This document shows, piece by piece, positions 25,701-40,400 of a stretch of DNA of 64,000 nucleotides. Under the pieces are notes generated by a model that was not told the origin of the DNA, made no database searches, and was given only the letters and a program-made list of their open reading frames with translations. This DNA comes from Zonotrichia leucophrys gambelii. Taxonomy: Eukaryota; Chordata; Aves; Passeriformes; Passerellidae. The first letter of the stretch is position 1, and every line of letters starts with the position of its first letter. The DNA lies in contig NC_088172.1 in the NCBI RefSeq assembly GCF_028769735.1, positions 59,551,075 through 59,615,074 on the forward strand, given 5' to 3'. A program made the position numbers and the translations under genes.

Positions 25701-27712
25701 AGAACCTTGATTTTTCTCCCGTCTCCAAGACTGTCCTTAGGAAATGTGAAGGGTGTGATTTGTAGATCAGTGTAAGTATGCTTGCTTCTTTCCCTGTGTT
25801 CACCCTGACATTCATCTAACTCAAAGCTAAACTAGCAAAAAATTAACATGACATTATTCCTTGTGCTGATTTTGCTCCATGAACTGGCTTGCTGGAGAAT
25901 CAGATGAGTGCCAGAATTGGGCACTCACAGGAGAGGAGGGAGAGAGGGAATGCATGCCTGAGAACAGGAGGAATGACAGTGGCAGTATTGAATTGTTGTG
26001 GAACAGCACTTTAAGGAGTGGCTGAAATACCCAGCCTTACTGTCATTAAAATATTATAAGTAAAGGATATGTTGCTAAACAAGTGAAATCCTTGATTAAG
26101 ATGAAAAAGGAATTTATTTTGTTGACGGTCTGGGTAGGTATTTATGCAAATACTGAATTTACCAGTGGCATCTCTCCCATCAATTAAAGAAATTGTTTGA
26201 GTTTTGTAATGGGTGGAAGAATGGAAAAGAAAATACTGAGCCAGCCCAGAAGTAAAGGAAAGTATTCAATCAGCCCAGAAGTGAAAGCGTGTGTGAGACA
26301 CAATCCTCTGTGCTCCTTGATCAGGAGAGAGTACCATGAGGGTTGCTGGGAAATTAAATCAAATCTCAAAGTTCATGAAATAAACTGAGATGTTTCTCAA
26401 GGTGAGTCACAAATGTAAATGAGAAGGAAGAAGAAGTTGTCCTGTAGTTACTTGGTTTATCTTTAGGGAACAGGAGGGAAATTGGAGCTCATGGTACTTG
26501 GCAGCTTGGTTATCTAACTACATATTCCTTGGCCCAGCTCCTTCAGACCTTTCATTCTGCTTGCATCTGTTTCTGTGGGAATTAGGACCACAGAGCTTTC
26601 TAAGCAGTACCCAAGTGTCTGATAGTGGGCACACATTTTACTGTTTTGACTCTTTGTTAGTGATAAATAATGTCATTATATTATGAAAAGTGCAGGTGTT
26701 TTCAAAATGATTGGTGTACTTCCAAAGAGTGGGTGGATATTTTTCCTTGCTCATTAGCCTCTTTCCACCTACCCACCTCTATGGAATGGGAGTTAACCTT
26801 AAGAGATTTCACCATTTTGGAGTGTGCAGGATAAGGTATTGGTGGTCATGCCAGAGGAGAGTGAAAGAGTTGCATTTGATGATTCCTTGAAGCTTGTCCT
26901 ACTGTCCCAGTTCCACATGTAATTGCAAAAATTTTAAAGCATGCCAAAATGAAAAAAGGAGAGTTTATTTTGGATTAGAAGCCTGGCAGGAAAAATTCAA
27001 GGAATTTTCTTTAGTAATTGTAGTCATTTTCTCAGGAAAATATGGGTGAAGTGAAGTACAGCCATGCGCGAAACTGAAGATCTGTTCTATTCAATCAAGC
27101 ATATCTTTTAATTGTTTGTTTGGTTATTACTGTATCTTTGAGCTTGCTGTTCTCAAAAGATTACCTGTATGAATAAACTCTTGGGTGGAGATGTCCCCAA
27201 ATCCTTTAAATAACCAAAATTATTTGCTTCTGTTGGAACAAATCGCTTTATATTTCATTAAAATGAGAGAAGCATATGACTGATTGCATTAGCCAATCAT
27301 TTTCTATGCTATCAAAATTTTTGCCTTAGCAAAAAACATGATTTTCTTTCACTTCTGCCTTTCAGTTTGATGAAAAATTTACTCCGTGACACATATACAT
27401 TTTAGTATACCGTCTTTGTTTTCTGGATTGAAGTGTAGTTGTGAGTGTTTTGAAATGGGTTTTATCTGTAATCTGAAGCATTTTAGTCGAAGATGCTCTT
27501 GAGCAAAGGAAATATGGTCTGTGTGAATCATATTAAGACAAACAAGAGGCTATTTTCTTTGAAAAGCTTGAGAACCTAATTTTCTGCCTGGATATTCTGA
27601 ACAAACTGGTTTTCAGTTAGGCTTAAATAATTCATTGAATCTCTTAATTGAATTTCTTCACTTTTTAAATGAGTTAAAGGAATTGGTAGTTTCTTGCCAC
27701 CAATATTTTAAC

Positions 27713-27728
27713 TTTTTTTTTTTTTTTT
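27713..27728. repeat. Poly-T run (16 nt)
   Basis: Sixteen uninterrupted T residues, followed by AAG and another T-rich stretch at about 27,771-27,780. No flanking element was recognised. Confidence 0.9.
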
Positions 27729-30700
27729 AAGAAGCCCCATTTGCACAGATGTTCATAAGGGAGAAGTTGGTTTTTTTTTTCCTTTCATTTTTCTTCAGCT
27801 GTTAGGGAGAGTGATGTTGTAAGTATCTTTGCTTTGTTAAGGGAGCATGATTATGGCTTTCAGGTATTTGGGTTTTTACCCTTAATGTCATGCATAAAAA
27901 GCAGGCATTTGATTTTATTTGAGCAAATACTGAGTGAAGAACATGAGTCTGTGTGTGCATGGGGAAGTGTTTTCTGATAATCTGGTCTGAATTTTTTACT
28001 CCTCTTTTCTTGGTTAGGATCATGTGTGATTACTTTTATCCTTGGCAGAAAAAGGGACTTACTTATTTTTATTATCCCCAACATGCAAAATGCAAAGGTG
28101 CAGCTTCATGTAGGTAGCAGTTTTCTCTTGGCAGCTTGGACTTAAAGAATGAAATTTAAGATGTTGAAAATTATTGCAATTAGAGGGAGGAGAGCCTGAG
28201 GTTTGAGTCTTACTCTGCTGGAGTCTTATGTTTTTAGGTAGATAAAAGTTTTATCAGAGCAGGCAGTAAAACTTACCTTTCAACAGCAGATCGAATTGCT
28301 AAGCACCGGATCAGCAAGTCACTGTAGGCAGGCATATGGACTTTTGTGTTGAGAATGTTGTAGTTTGATACAATACTTGATAGGATTTGTAGCAATATAT
28401 TTTAAAGGAATTCAGCAGAGGGTAGTCAAAGCCTGTTTCTAGTAGGCATTATTGACTCATCTGTCCCTTTCCAAAGATCTGCTGTTTAAACTGGGTATCT
28501 GCTATGCAAGATTTTTTTCTCTTTAGTGGGTTGTTTCTCAGGACCTTTCTCCTCCTTTCTTGATTTACCTGAGTGTTCTGCACGGGAATCTGCACTGTGT
28601 TCTTTCTATACCTGTTTTAATATTTTCTTCCCTCCTACATTCCCGGACTATTTCACGCTACATCTTTACCTGGTTTGGTCTTGCTGACTGTGGGAAGATT
28701 GCTCTTTAACAGATATGAGATTAGACAAAAAGGAACACAGAATAATTAAAGTGTTGGTTTCTGAATATATTTGATTGTTCCCTGGTAGAATGTGCCTGAA
28801 GAAATGACAAGAATAAGTAGGAGAAGAAACTTTGGTGGTTTTGCAATGAGGTGCATGGTGCTTGCCCAGTACTGAAGTTAGAATTTCAATATTCTGTCCT
28901 TCAAGACTGAAGAACATAGCTGGCATAGCATCTGATTATTTTGAATGAAACAAAGTGAAAGAAAGGAAAATAAATTGTACTGATAAGAATTTCTTTCTTT
29001 CTTTTTTGACTTTCTTCTGAAGTCTTCCAGAAAATCAGAGCCCATTTATATGTGGTTGTCTATATTGATGACTGCTTCTTACTTTTAAAACCAAAATTCC
29101 AAAGACTTCCAGTAAGCTTCATGCTGCTGATTACTACAATTAATCTAAAATGACATTTGTTATAAAGTTAAAAATGTAAAACTACCCAGTGGAATGTTTG
29201 GTGCTCTGAGGAGCTTTCACAATTGAGTGATGCAGTACCAGTCTAAGCGAATGCATCGCCATGGCACTCTGGAAATTGTTATCTTTATGAATTACCAGAT
29301 ACCTGTACAGCTCAGTTACTTTGTTCATGCTTCATGCCTTACTTCACTTGCAACTTCAGGAGGCTTAATTCAAATTTGAAGGAATTTAGTGGAGAGATGA
29401 ATTGTTTTTCTGCTCTTTTACCAGACTGATGGGTATTAGCTGAGTTGCTAACAGTGGAGTCGTTTGTTTCAGCTCCCTGGAGATGCACTGAAAGCTTAAA
29501 ATCAAGTATGTGTGATCTTTACTTCAGATTAATTCAGTACTTCAGACTAGATTTTCATTGCAAAGGGATACAAGACCAAGAATTCTAGAAGGTGCCTAAA
29601 GTCAGCTAAGAGCTTTACTTTCAAAGGCCCAAGTGTCTTTAAACGTGTGTGTGAAAATAGCGGATTGGAGAAATCTACTTTTTTATGGTTTCTGTAAGCA
29701 ACATTGACATGGTTAGTTTTGTTGATGATAACAGTAGGTGGCTTTATTTATAACAAGCATCATGCTAGTTGGCTTTGAGAGTGCAGCAGTCATTCGGCTT
29801 GTTCCTGTCACTGGAAATAATACAATGCCAGTCTAAGAATTCCCTCCTGTTAGCAAAAGAAGTGTATCTTTCCCTACACGTGGGCTTGGATTGGCACTTC
29901 TCAGGTACCTCTTCTAACCAGCTCCATTTGCTACAAATTCAGACTGCCAGATAATCCCTTTCTGATCACCTAGCAAATGGACTTCCCCTTTTCAGGTGTC
30001 CAGTGAGCAGAAGATTCAGGGAAATTTTTGTGATGGAGAAAGAAGAGTAAAGCTCTCTTTACAGCAGGTGGCAGCAGCAACCTGTTGAGCTGGGCTGACT
30101 TGGGGGTGTGAGGGCATGGAAAAATGGCTGGTAAATGATAGATAGATGAAGAAACTTCACTGAAGGTAGCTTGCTAGCTTCTAATATATAATAATAATGA
30201 CTGTTAAACTATTTTTCTCAGACCTTTGCATAACAAGATGTGGTGCAGGACACTTGTCAAAAGAGCTCTGGAGCGGTGTTTAGAAAGGAGCCCCTCTGAG
30301 TGATGGCAGGCTGCTGCTGTTTGCTCAGCTACTCATTGTAGGATCTTCTGAGAAGGTCAGGGTTAGGCCTGTCTGTGTTACTGTAATGGTACAGTGAGAC
30401 ATATGTAAGGGGAAATGTGCATTTTTTTAAATAAGTGGTGTACTTTTTGTGCAAGGTGAACAGGTAGTATGTGTGTTGGGTGATATATTGGGTCACATCA
30501 AAATTCATTACTCTTTATCAGAGTAATACAAGACCAGGTAAGGCGCTAGAAGAAGTACCTAAATGAAGTATATTTATGGGCTCCCACAGGCTACAGTTTG
30601 ACCATGATTTTATCAGAATTTATGCTGTAACAGTAATGCAGTGAAACTTGAGCCCTGAAGAGGGGTGTTCAGACCAGATGAGAAGCCAGACTGCTGTCTC

Positions 30701-30892
30701 AAAACTTCAGTGTAGTGTTGCCTTCATGATATGTGCTCCTGTAGTTATACCACAGGAGGTCATTTGGGCAAGGTCTGAGAAATGTACTGCTTATTATTCT
30801 TTTGTGTTTCTTAATTGCTGAAGAAGTGTGAGCTTCTGGCTAGTTTTTTTTTTAAATAGATGTGGAAGTGCACAACCTTAACTCCTGCGAGG

Positions 30893-31155
30893 GGATAAGC
30901 AGTAGAGCAAGAGGCAAAGGGCAGAAACTGATGTAGAGGAAGTTGCACCTGAACACAAGGAAGAACTTCACAGTGAGGGTGACTGAGCGCTGGAACCAAT
31001 TGCCCAGAGAGGTTGTGCAGTCTCCCTCCTGCTGCCATTCAAAAACCATCTGGATGCCATCCTGTGCTGTGTGCTCTAGGATGATCCTGCCTGAGCAGGG
31101 AGATTGGACCAGATGACCCTGTGGTGCCTTCCAACATGACTGATCCTGTGCTAAG
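30893..31155 (+). mobile_element. CR1 LINE 3' end, sense, 5'-truncated
   Basis: CR1 3'-end landmarks occur in order: 'agaggcaaagggcagaaact', 'cacctgaacacaaggaagaa', 'cttcacagtgagggtgactg', 'ttgcccagagaggttgtgca', 'ctgtgtgctctaggatgatc', 'gagattggaccagatgaccc' and 'gtgccttccaacatgactga'. The 5' part of the element is absent, as is usual for CR1. The minus-strand open frames here are the repeat read backwards. Confidence 0.93.
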
Positions 31156-34100
31156 TTGTATTCAGGTGAGAGGGGAATTCTGTCTTAAACTTCATTAAGC
31201 CTGTGTCAGTGTTTGACATTAGAGTCATTCCTGCTTAAGGTTTGTTTTTGTTTTGGTTTTTTTTTTTATTAGTCCAGAGTCAGCAGGCTTTCATCTATCT
31301 TGTTTCTGGTTTGCCATATTGTAGTATCTGTTGGGAGGTAAATAAAGAATCAAAATACTAAACAAGGCTTGTTCCTCATGACGCATTTCTAAGAAGTACC
31401 CTGCCCAACCATGACTGGATAGAGTACAGTGTGTACTTGGTGATAAAAATTCTTCCAAATCAGTATTATAAGGCTTATTCTTCAGTTACAGTATTTCTTA
31501 GCAAAAATTCTGAACTGTATCTTGAATTAAATCTGATGATAAACATTTGAGTTAACAGGTGAAAAAAATACATTTATTCTTTAAGTTAATAGTGGTAAAA
31601 ATGTCTCATGGATGCTTTGAAGCAATTTCATAGAAAGAAGCTACAAAAGTTGGATATAGCTCCTTGATATATTTTAAATTTAAATGTTTGGAATGATACA
31701 TTTAATTTATTGACTTTTCTGATGTGTGTTCAGAGACTTGCCTAAGTGCGAAATATGTATGAGTGCATCAGGTATAAAACAAAATAATAGAATGTTTCCA
31801 GGATTAGTGGTTTTTTCCTTTTAAGAAAAAGTAAAAGCTTGTTTTCTTTCAATATTAACTGCAATACTCTCAAAAATTGGGCTGTAACCACCTGGAAGTA
31901 GAAGGTTGTGTGCCAGAGATGCTTCTTTTGGGTGTGTTTGAGACACAAATTGTGCTCCCTGTGTGTGTGGAGTATGGCTCCATGCCATGCCAACGTGATC
32001 TAAACCATCTTCTGTCAGGAAGCTTTGTCCATGTAGTTGTAAACCTGAGTATTTGTATGCCAATAGCCTGTGCCCAGGATAGACAGTGCTTGTATCAATA
32101 GAGCACAGCCAACAAGAGTTCATCCCTTTTCATGGCCTTGTAGACACACTAGATCACTAACCGAAGGAAAGTCTTGTCCTTTTGCTACGGAAGTTTAAAA
32201 TCTTACCAAGGAGCTGGGATGTAGCCCTTACAGAAATAGGATAGCCAATATTGTGAGGTGAGTTGTATTGTTTTATTCTTGTTACTGTATCAGAGCAGAA
32301 ATAATTTTCTTCCATACATAGGGGCTGTAGACAGTTGTTCCAATTATAGTTAACAGGTTTTTTTTCCCCTCCTTTTCCATTGCCTAGGATTTGTTAAGAG
32401 GACAAATGCAGTTACATTTTGCCTCTTTTTCTGAAGGATGGAGATCCAAGATCAAGTTTTGTGTGTGAGCAAGTGAAAGAATCAGTAAATGATAAAATAT
32501 GCTTTTTTCACAGACAGGAAATTGTTGTGGTGATGGAATGGGGGGGGGCAGTTTGAAACTTCTGTTTTAAATGAGTTTCGAAGAGAATTTCTTGTAACCC
32601 TTGCATTGAATTTCTTCAAAAGTAGGTGGAAACCTCCTTTTTATTTCTTTTTTAAAACATGCTTGTAAGGTAGTAGTTAGTATTCCCTTTTATTCTGTGG
32701 TAGTTGGATAATGCACTTAATCCGGGAATGCCAAAACATTTAAAGACCAAGAGTGTAGTTTCATGACCATTTCTTTCCATTCAGCACTGGCATGGGCTGT
32801 CTTGACCTTAGCTTCTTATTCCTGCCTTGCCCCTCAGTTGTGCTGGTATAACTAGTTAATGTGCCAGGTGGCTTTGCAGCAAAGCAGATTGTGGAATTTA
32901 CCATCAGAAAAATATTATTTTTAACCTGGATTGATTCCCTGACCGGCCTCGCTGCTCAGCTGCACAAACAGTTGTGCCAGCACAGCTGAGGAATGAGGAC
33001 TGCTTAAGCTGGTACTGTAGTGGAAAAAGTGTTGTGAAACTGTAGCTTAATCTGTGTGTTCTAGGTACAGTTGTACTATGCTGGCAAAATATTCTTCACA
33101 TAGATACAGCTTTTGTTAGCACGGTTTGACTGTGGAATGGAGAAAATTATAATTGTGGGGTTTGCTCTGATGTATTTATGTTGTCAAAATATGTCTATAA
33201 AACCTGTCTTGACAGTTCTATGTAAAATTTTTTACTGTTTATATAAACTGATTTGAACTACTGTGGATCATTAGAAAATTGAAGAACTGTAAAATGAAGA
33301 CATCCTCTGCTTTTTTATGCTGTCTGCTTGGAATATATGTAATGCTGAGATAGTCGCTTCCATCTTCAACAACACTGGTGTTCCTGCAGTTCATTCAGCC
33401 TTTATTTTTGAAGATGAGAGCAACAGAAAGTCTTAGAAGAAATGAAATTCACAGTGTTTTAGTAGATGTGATAAGAAACCCAAAGATCTGAAGAACAGAT
33501 TTAAGATTTCAGGAGATAATATGCTAAGAATAATAATTCCTTCTTATGTAGCTGTGGGTCCCCTTGGGAAAGAAAGCATAAAAATGCTTTCATTCTTTGT
33601 CCTGAAACTTTTTCTTTCGTGTTGCTTGTCAAGTGTCCTGTACACACACAATTCAATTTTTTAATTTCATTTCTGATTGGATTTTTTAATAATTTTAAAT
33701 TCAGCTTCAGTTCTCAGTCTCATGTTATAAATGGGTAAGGGGGAAGGCAAGTATTTTCCCTTACTCGGACTAGTTAGTTAGAATTTTGTGATGCTTTACT
33801 TTTAAATCTTGTATTTCTGCATATTGGCATGCATAGTATACAGTGTAGAATAAAAGAGCTGATTTTACATTTCTTTGTATACAGGTATTGTTCTGCTAAG
33901 GTGGGCTTCCTTTAGCCATGTGTGCCTAACAGTATGTTTCTAGGATTTAAAAAAAAATGCTGCAGTATTTCATGGTTTTTACTCTCTAAGTTGGCAGATA
34001 CCTGAGCTCTTGTGTGGCTGTAAAACAGTTTCATTTATTTCATTTGGTAGTGAGCCTTTGTAATGCCTTCTACCCAATTCCATTTACAAATACCCATGTA

Positions 34101-37100
34101 TGTAATTGTGTCTTTATCATGTAATGTTAAAGCTGAGCAATTACAAATCAATTGAGAAATCAAAGATAATGTTACAGTGGAAATTTGTGCTTTGTGTATT
34201 CCTTTAAGAGTTCACTGTCCCTATGGCAACAACTGCAAAGAGCTTTTTCAAATTATGCAAAGTTTAAGGTTTCATTAAAGTGGGGGAGCAGCTCCCAAAC
34301 TTCTACGTTTTGTGGCTTGGAAAGGAAGCACAAATCTGTTCTTTGTAGACAGGTTTTTTTTTGCTGACTGTTTGTAGCTTTCCTATGCACTGAAGAGAAA
34401 TTTTAGTATAAGAGTAAGCTTACTGATCTGTGCTGGAGTGAAATTGTTCCAGTCACTGATATTTGAGAAAATTATGCAGTAGTCGGGAAGCTGTAAAGAC
34501 AACTCATGCAGAATTTCCTCTGATGTTGGAAAAAGGAGTATGGGCAATGCATTTCACTGTAATTAATAGTGGTGTCCTTTGCTGAATCTATAAGAAATAC
34601 ATTTCTAACATCCAGTGTTGTTCGTAATGGAATTTTCTTTATGGAATTTTAAGTTACAGGAAGAGCTTTTTTTTTTGTATCTCTTATAAATTGAGATACA
34701 AGGAATACTTTTCTTAAAAGACAAGTTACATATATTGTGGAGTTTTAAGTAATTAATTGTTAGATGAGTTTTTGCTATGAAACATTATAGTGGGTAGGAT
34801 GTGTTTTATTCTACTACTACACATACTAATTTTACTATTAACTCATGCGTAGCAGTATTTCATAATTCCTCATTCTAAATTCATATGCCTGAAGTGGAGT
34901 GTTGACAGAAGCTTTTATTGTTTTAGAAAATATCTTTTGTTTTGTTCCTGAAAGATATAAGGCCTCTCAGATTGGTGGTATTGGTGACATTTAGGGTTCT
35001 TTTGATTGAGCTATCAACCCTGTTAGGACTCACTGCTGATAAAAAGGGATTGATTTTACTATAGCTGAAACAATGAAAGAAGTGAAAATATTTCAGAATA
35101 TATTTTAACATTGTGAAGTTAAATGGCTCTAGATTTACTAGTTTATTTATTATAACCTGTGACGTATTATGACAACTTCAGTGCCTTCTTTCGAAGCCTA
35201 AAATCAGTCATGCATTCTAATCATATCTAACTCTCATTGATATAAAAGAGCACAATATGGTCAGAATTCTTTCTGTGATGTCTTGAGAATTTGTCCCAGT
35301 GTGATTCAGTTGGTTACTGTCACACCTTGACTGCTGTATCTGTCCTCTGTACCTGTCAGTGAAAGGGTAAAGATGTCTTGGTCAGTGCGATTGAAACTAC
35401 TGCATAATCATAGTGGGGGAAAGGCCTCCTCAGTGGTTCAATCACTGAGGGAACTGCTTTTTTAAGATGTACAAAAGAGTACCCTGAGAGTGTCAAAATG
35501 AGGATACAGCATTTCCAGTGACAGATCACTGACATTTTTTACAGGTTGAACATAGCTTTTAGGGTTAAATATATTCAAGCTTTTGTTCTGAGGACTTCTT
35601 GTGTAATGACCAAAAAGGATTTTATGACAGTCTTTAGACTAATCAGTAGACCCTCTGGAATTATAGGGTAATAATAGGATAAGAGGAAACCAGAGCATTT
35701 AAAATATTTTTAATCTGCTTTTTTTATTTCCACATAAGGAATTAACTATACCGCCTCATTTAAAATAACTAACCATTTATTTGCAACATGGTAGTAACTT
35801 CTGTTTTATGGAAAGTGTGGCAGTTTCCATTCCTTGTTGGTGAGGAGCAGCTTTTCAGGGCAAAATCAAGAAGTCCATCTGAAAACATTTGGTTTTGGTT
35901 TGGATTTTTATTTTTTCTTTAGTTTCATAATGACTGGTGCCAGTAGCAACTCACAGTAGCCCTTTTTGATACTTATATGCTTTTCCATTTGCAAGGCTTA
36001 CTGTTCTTATAGCCAATAGATGGCCATCCTGCATTTTCTCAGGAAGGCAGAACAAGATCTGCCAGCTGTGATGACATGGGAAGATTTGGAGCTTGACAAT
36101 TTTTTCTGAACTTCAGTATATGATATTGAAAAAGCTTTTCCACTCTCTGTACTGGCATCAAAACTTTCCTGCTGTGCAAATAACGTTAGCAGTGGCTTTG
36201 ATTTTTGGCATTAAGAAGTTTGGCATTTTAAAATTTCGGTTTCAAATGTTTAAATGTGTTCTCTGTGATGTCTAGAGAGGACATGCGTCTGGGCTAAACA
36301 GAAATAAGTCTTACTCAAATGGAACCAAATTCCACCGAGGTATGTAAGCATCTAGTTAGTGGAGAGGGATCTAAAGGCCTGGAAAAAAAGTATTGGGACT
36401 CACAGAAGCTACTGATTAAGGATTTGCATAGAGCCCAACAGTAACAGACAAATACTTGGCACAAATGTTTGAATTTAATTTGGACTCAGTGTCACAAATT
36501 GCACTGAGGTCTATAATTTTTCCTGTTGCTCTTCTTCCTAGCTTATTCAAATCTATAGCTTTAATTTCTCTCTGTGTGTTTTCCCCCACTTCTTGTGTAG
36601 GCAGGTGTCAAATCTGAATGGTTTTCTCTGTGTTCTGTGGAAAAGTGAGATGTGGGAGATATGTGTATTATACATGTAGAAGTATAGAAAAGGTATTTCT
36701 ATGCCAGTTATTGTTATTGCTTAGATACCTAGCTTTACTTAATTTGTAATACAACTGCTGGTGCAAAATCACTGTAAAAACATCAAGTTAATTAACCTTG
36801 TTTTTAAAAAAAGCATCTTTTAAACAGCAACTGGGAATGGGCTTCTCAATATGTACTTCTCAGTAAGTCAACTTGTTGAAGGATAAGCAAAAGGGCTTTT
36901 CAAAGTGCACATAAGCAATAGCATAGGCAGCATGCTGTAGGATGTGATTTATATTCTTTCTCTTCAGCACTTGTGAGGGTGCATCTGACAGCCTTGAGCC
37001 TGCTATTGCAAGAAATGCTGATAGCTGGGAGCAACTTCAGCTGAGGGAAATAAGATGGTTAGCCACATAAGTGGAGAGGCTGAGGAACCTCAGCATGCCT

Positions 37101-37202
37101 CATGTGGGGAAGAGAGTTCTAAAGATGGACTGATGTACAGAATTACTGGCAAGATGGGTCAGGAATGTCTTTCTCAGGTAGCAAACAAAATTACAAGTCA
37201 TA

Positions 37203-37458
37203 GACTGCAACAAGAGAAATCCCAATTTTCCTTGTTTATAAGGAAAATAAGTTGCTCTTAGTGAGTGTGATTAATCAGTGGAGGAGATTTTCCAGAAACC
37301 TGGTGGAATCTCCATCCTTGGGATTCTTCAGAATTTGACTGTCCAAGGCCTTGTGCACCTGGTTTAATCCTGAAGTCAAGTCCTGCTTTCAGTAGTGTTT
37401 GGGGCTGTTGACCTCTGTCAGTACCTTCCAACCTGAGTTTATCAGCAATTCTATGATG
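37203..37458 (+). mobile_element. CR1 LINE 3' end, sense, diverged
   Basis: This is a more decayed CR1 3' end. It has 'gcaacaagagaaatcccaat' and 'ataaggaaaataagttgctc', then a trace of 'agtgagtgtgattaatcagt', 'aacctggtggaatctccatc', 'tgctttcagtagtgtttggg' and the terminal 'taccttccaacctgagttta' with 'attctatgatgg'. It is more diverged than the copy at 30.9 kb, so probably older. The 5' boundary is uncertain. Confidence 0.8.
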
Positions 37459-40400
37459 GTAGAGTTGGTTTTTATTACAGAGTATTTAAGAATCATAGGC
37501 CCAAGTTTAGAAAACATTCTAGATCAATACTGTTTTGTCTGGGATGCTGTTGGAAGTGCTTTGAGATAGAGCAGCCTTAGATTATATAGTTACAGCTTTT
37601 TTGGGGCTCCATGAATTGAGATTACTGCTTCTGCTTTTACATGTCTCTTAGAAATGCTTTTTGTTTTGTTTTTTTTTTAGGCAGTCACTGCTCTTCCTTA
37701 CCTGTTCTAGGTGTAGAATTGGTTTAATATGTAGTCCCATAGGATTTTAATAGGAATGGGATATAAAAATGATCCAGTCATAGCACTGATCTAATGCTGG
37801 CTGTTGAAACAACAGCACATGGCCCATAACTCCCTGCTCCAATTCAGCTTTTGGTCTAGCCGTACTTACAGGGTCTGTATTCAGATTCTTAATTACAGTT
37901 CTTGGAAAGCAGGTGCAATCTGTGTCAGCCTAGTTCATTATTTCTTTCAGTTTTGCAGTAAAATCTTTGATTTCAGAATAAGGCATTTTCAGGCTTTCTG
38001 CTTGATGGGATCTTGCAGTCTGCTGGATGTGTTACAGTTGAATGTATCCAAGATGGTTTGAGCTTATACAGCAGCTCGTTGCTGCTGAAACACAAAGAGA
38101 AATCCAACAAAAAAGAAAGGTGTTACCTTCTAATAGGTTGATCTCTTCTGTTTGTCCCAGAGAAGAGGTGGACAAATACCATGGCCAGAGTAAGAAAGAG
38201 GGCAGAATTGCAGGGTCTAAGAGCAGAGTGGTGAGAAAGGCAAGGTCTACTGAAGATTTTGGTTTGTTCAGCTTTCTCATGTAGTTTCACCCTAAATCTG
38301 CAAGCACTTCATTAGTAAAGGAGCATGCAAGGCTGACTATTGCCGCCACACAGTTAACTTGGGTCTCATAGTCTTCTCATAGGAAGATCCATGTGAGCAT
38401 CTTACCCTCAGAGTGGGTGAGAATAGTGGTTGAGGACTTGTGGTCTTCAGGGAAGCTAAAGGAGTCGGTTCTGTGCTTTCCTGACTGAGGTGGCTTCTTC
38501 ACGGGCCTTGTGCCACAGGAGGCACCTGACAGACCTGATAATCTGAGTTCTGGAGCTTCGCTGTTTGCATCTGGAACTGTGAGTGGCCTTTACCCCTGAT
38601 TTGAAAAGGTTCATAGAGATTTCAGACATAGATATTGAAAGGGCTTTTTTTTCCTACTTTTTTTCCAAAAGAAAGTAGGCCAGAGTGTTAATTCCGGAAT
38701 TACTTTGAAGAGTTGAAAGATAGAAAACTTTTAGTTGGCTGAATAGCCAGCTTTCATTTGTATTCAAGCCAGTAGACTCTGTCTAAATATTTAGAAGTAT
38801 CATTTGCTTAGGGTAGTTAAATAATTTGTTTTGGTAAAACTTCAACTGTTTTGCATTAGTATTTATTTGGTTTTTTAATTAAGAAAGAACAAAGAAGAAA
38901 AGTGAGATGAGTGTTACCTGTGGAGTCCTTAATCTGAATGAGCACAATTCACTCTTTGGCATCTAATTGTTTTCTTTTTGCATGCATATAGATTTTGCCA
39001 TAAATGATGCTCTTAGTTTGGCAGTCTTAATTATAAGAAAGGTCCAGCTTTTGAGACATTCAAATCAGTATCATTACCATCCTGGACTAATTATTTGTGT
39101 TTCTTGAATATTTTTAAGTGATTTGAATTAATGTGAGTGAAATTTTCTTACTTAAATATGAATATAAAAAATAAGGGGCTTTTTGCATATAGATAATGGA
39201 ATTGAGAGTGCTTTCTGAAAGGAGTATCTGTAAAGTAAAGGGAATACTTGAAGTTACTCTTCATCGTTGTGGATTTCTTGTGGCTTTTTGTGACACATGC
39301 ATTCACTACTTTGTGAATACCAGAGAAAATGTAATTTGATCATCGAGCCACGTTTGGTAAATACCAGTTTTGTGGGGACAGCCTGTTCTATCCATAGGGA
39401 AAAGGTCCCTGCCAAAAATCTAACAGCTTTCTCTGTTATTTGGTTGTCTGTTATTTTGCTCCAGAGGACTAAAGCACAGATGTGCGTTATTTGTGACACG
39501 ACAGCGTCTGTATTTGTGTGAGTTGCTGTAGTGCTTGGTTAATAAGGTTTCAGACTGCACTTTGGATGAAATATGGCTAAATAGTTAAAAAATTTTGATA
39601 GATGATTTTGCAAAACTGTCTCTAACATATCAGTCAAACTTTAAAGTCTGATGTGATGCATACAGCTGCTTAGCAACTGTTCAAATACTTACTTATGTCT
39701 GGTGTATGTGAAATAGATTTTTTTGTTTTCTGTTGTTTGATGCTTTCTTGAACAGTCCAAAGCTACTTCGTTTTTCTGTAAATGGTGTATTTTAACACAT
39801 GTCTCCTAGGAGGAAGTTGTGTGGTCTCATGGTTGTACATGACAACTAGAGAGAAATAAACCAACTTGTTTCTTCCACTTCTAGTGCTGCACACACAGCT
39901 ATGGATTGCTGATCCATTCAATGCTTTGTGCTATGGCTTTCATGGAAATGGGATTACAAATTCCACCACCAAACTTCCAACTACATTTGTGTGCGCTGTC
40001 AGAGGTACATTTGGATGTACAGGTAACTGTTTGTAGTGTCCGGGAAAGAGCACTGAAGATGGAAGGCAGTGGAGTTGTTTTGCTCTTAAATCATACGGTT
40101 TGTAACTTGTACTAGCTTACAGACTTGCTCAAAATATTATTGCTCGAGCTGTCTTTGGTATCTTTGCTTTTCTCTAAGCAGATAATCTCCCTAAAGCCAG
40201 TTTACTGCTCAGGAATTTTTCACTTTTCTTTTGAGTGATGTTTTGTGTAAACCAGGCATTCTCAAAGTAGCCAGTGAATCACAGTGGAATACTGTATGAA
40301 TGTGGCTTCAGCAAGCTGAATGGAGGTTTTTGTATACAAGTGCATTGTATCCAAGTGATGACAGAGCCCTTGCTGTGCATTTTTGCAGAATGTTAATATT

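Noticed and set aside
30811..31049. Two minus-strand open frames at 30.8-31.0 kb
   Set aside because: They are the antisense reading of a CR1 3' end.
40240..40300. 'accaggcattctcaaagtag' resembling a hAT-type terminal repeat
   Set aside because: No matching inverted end or transposase remnant was found, and the similarity is short.
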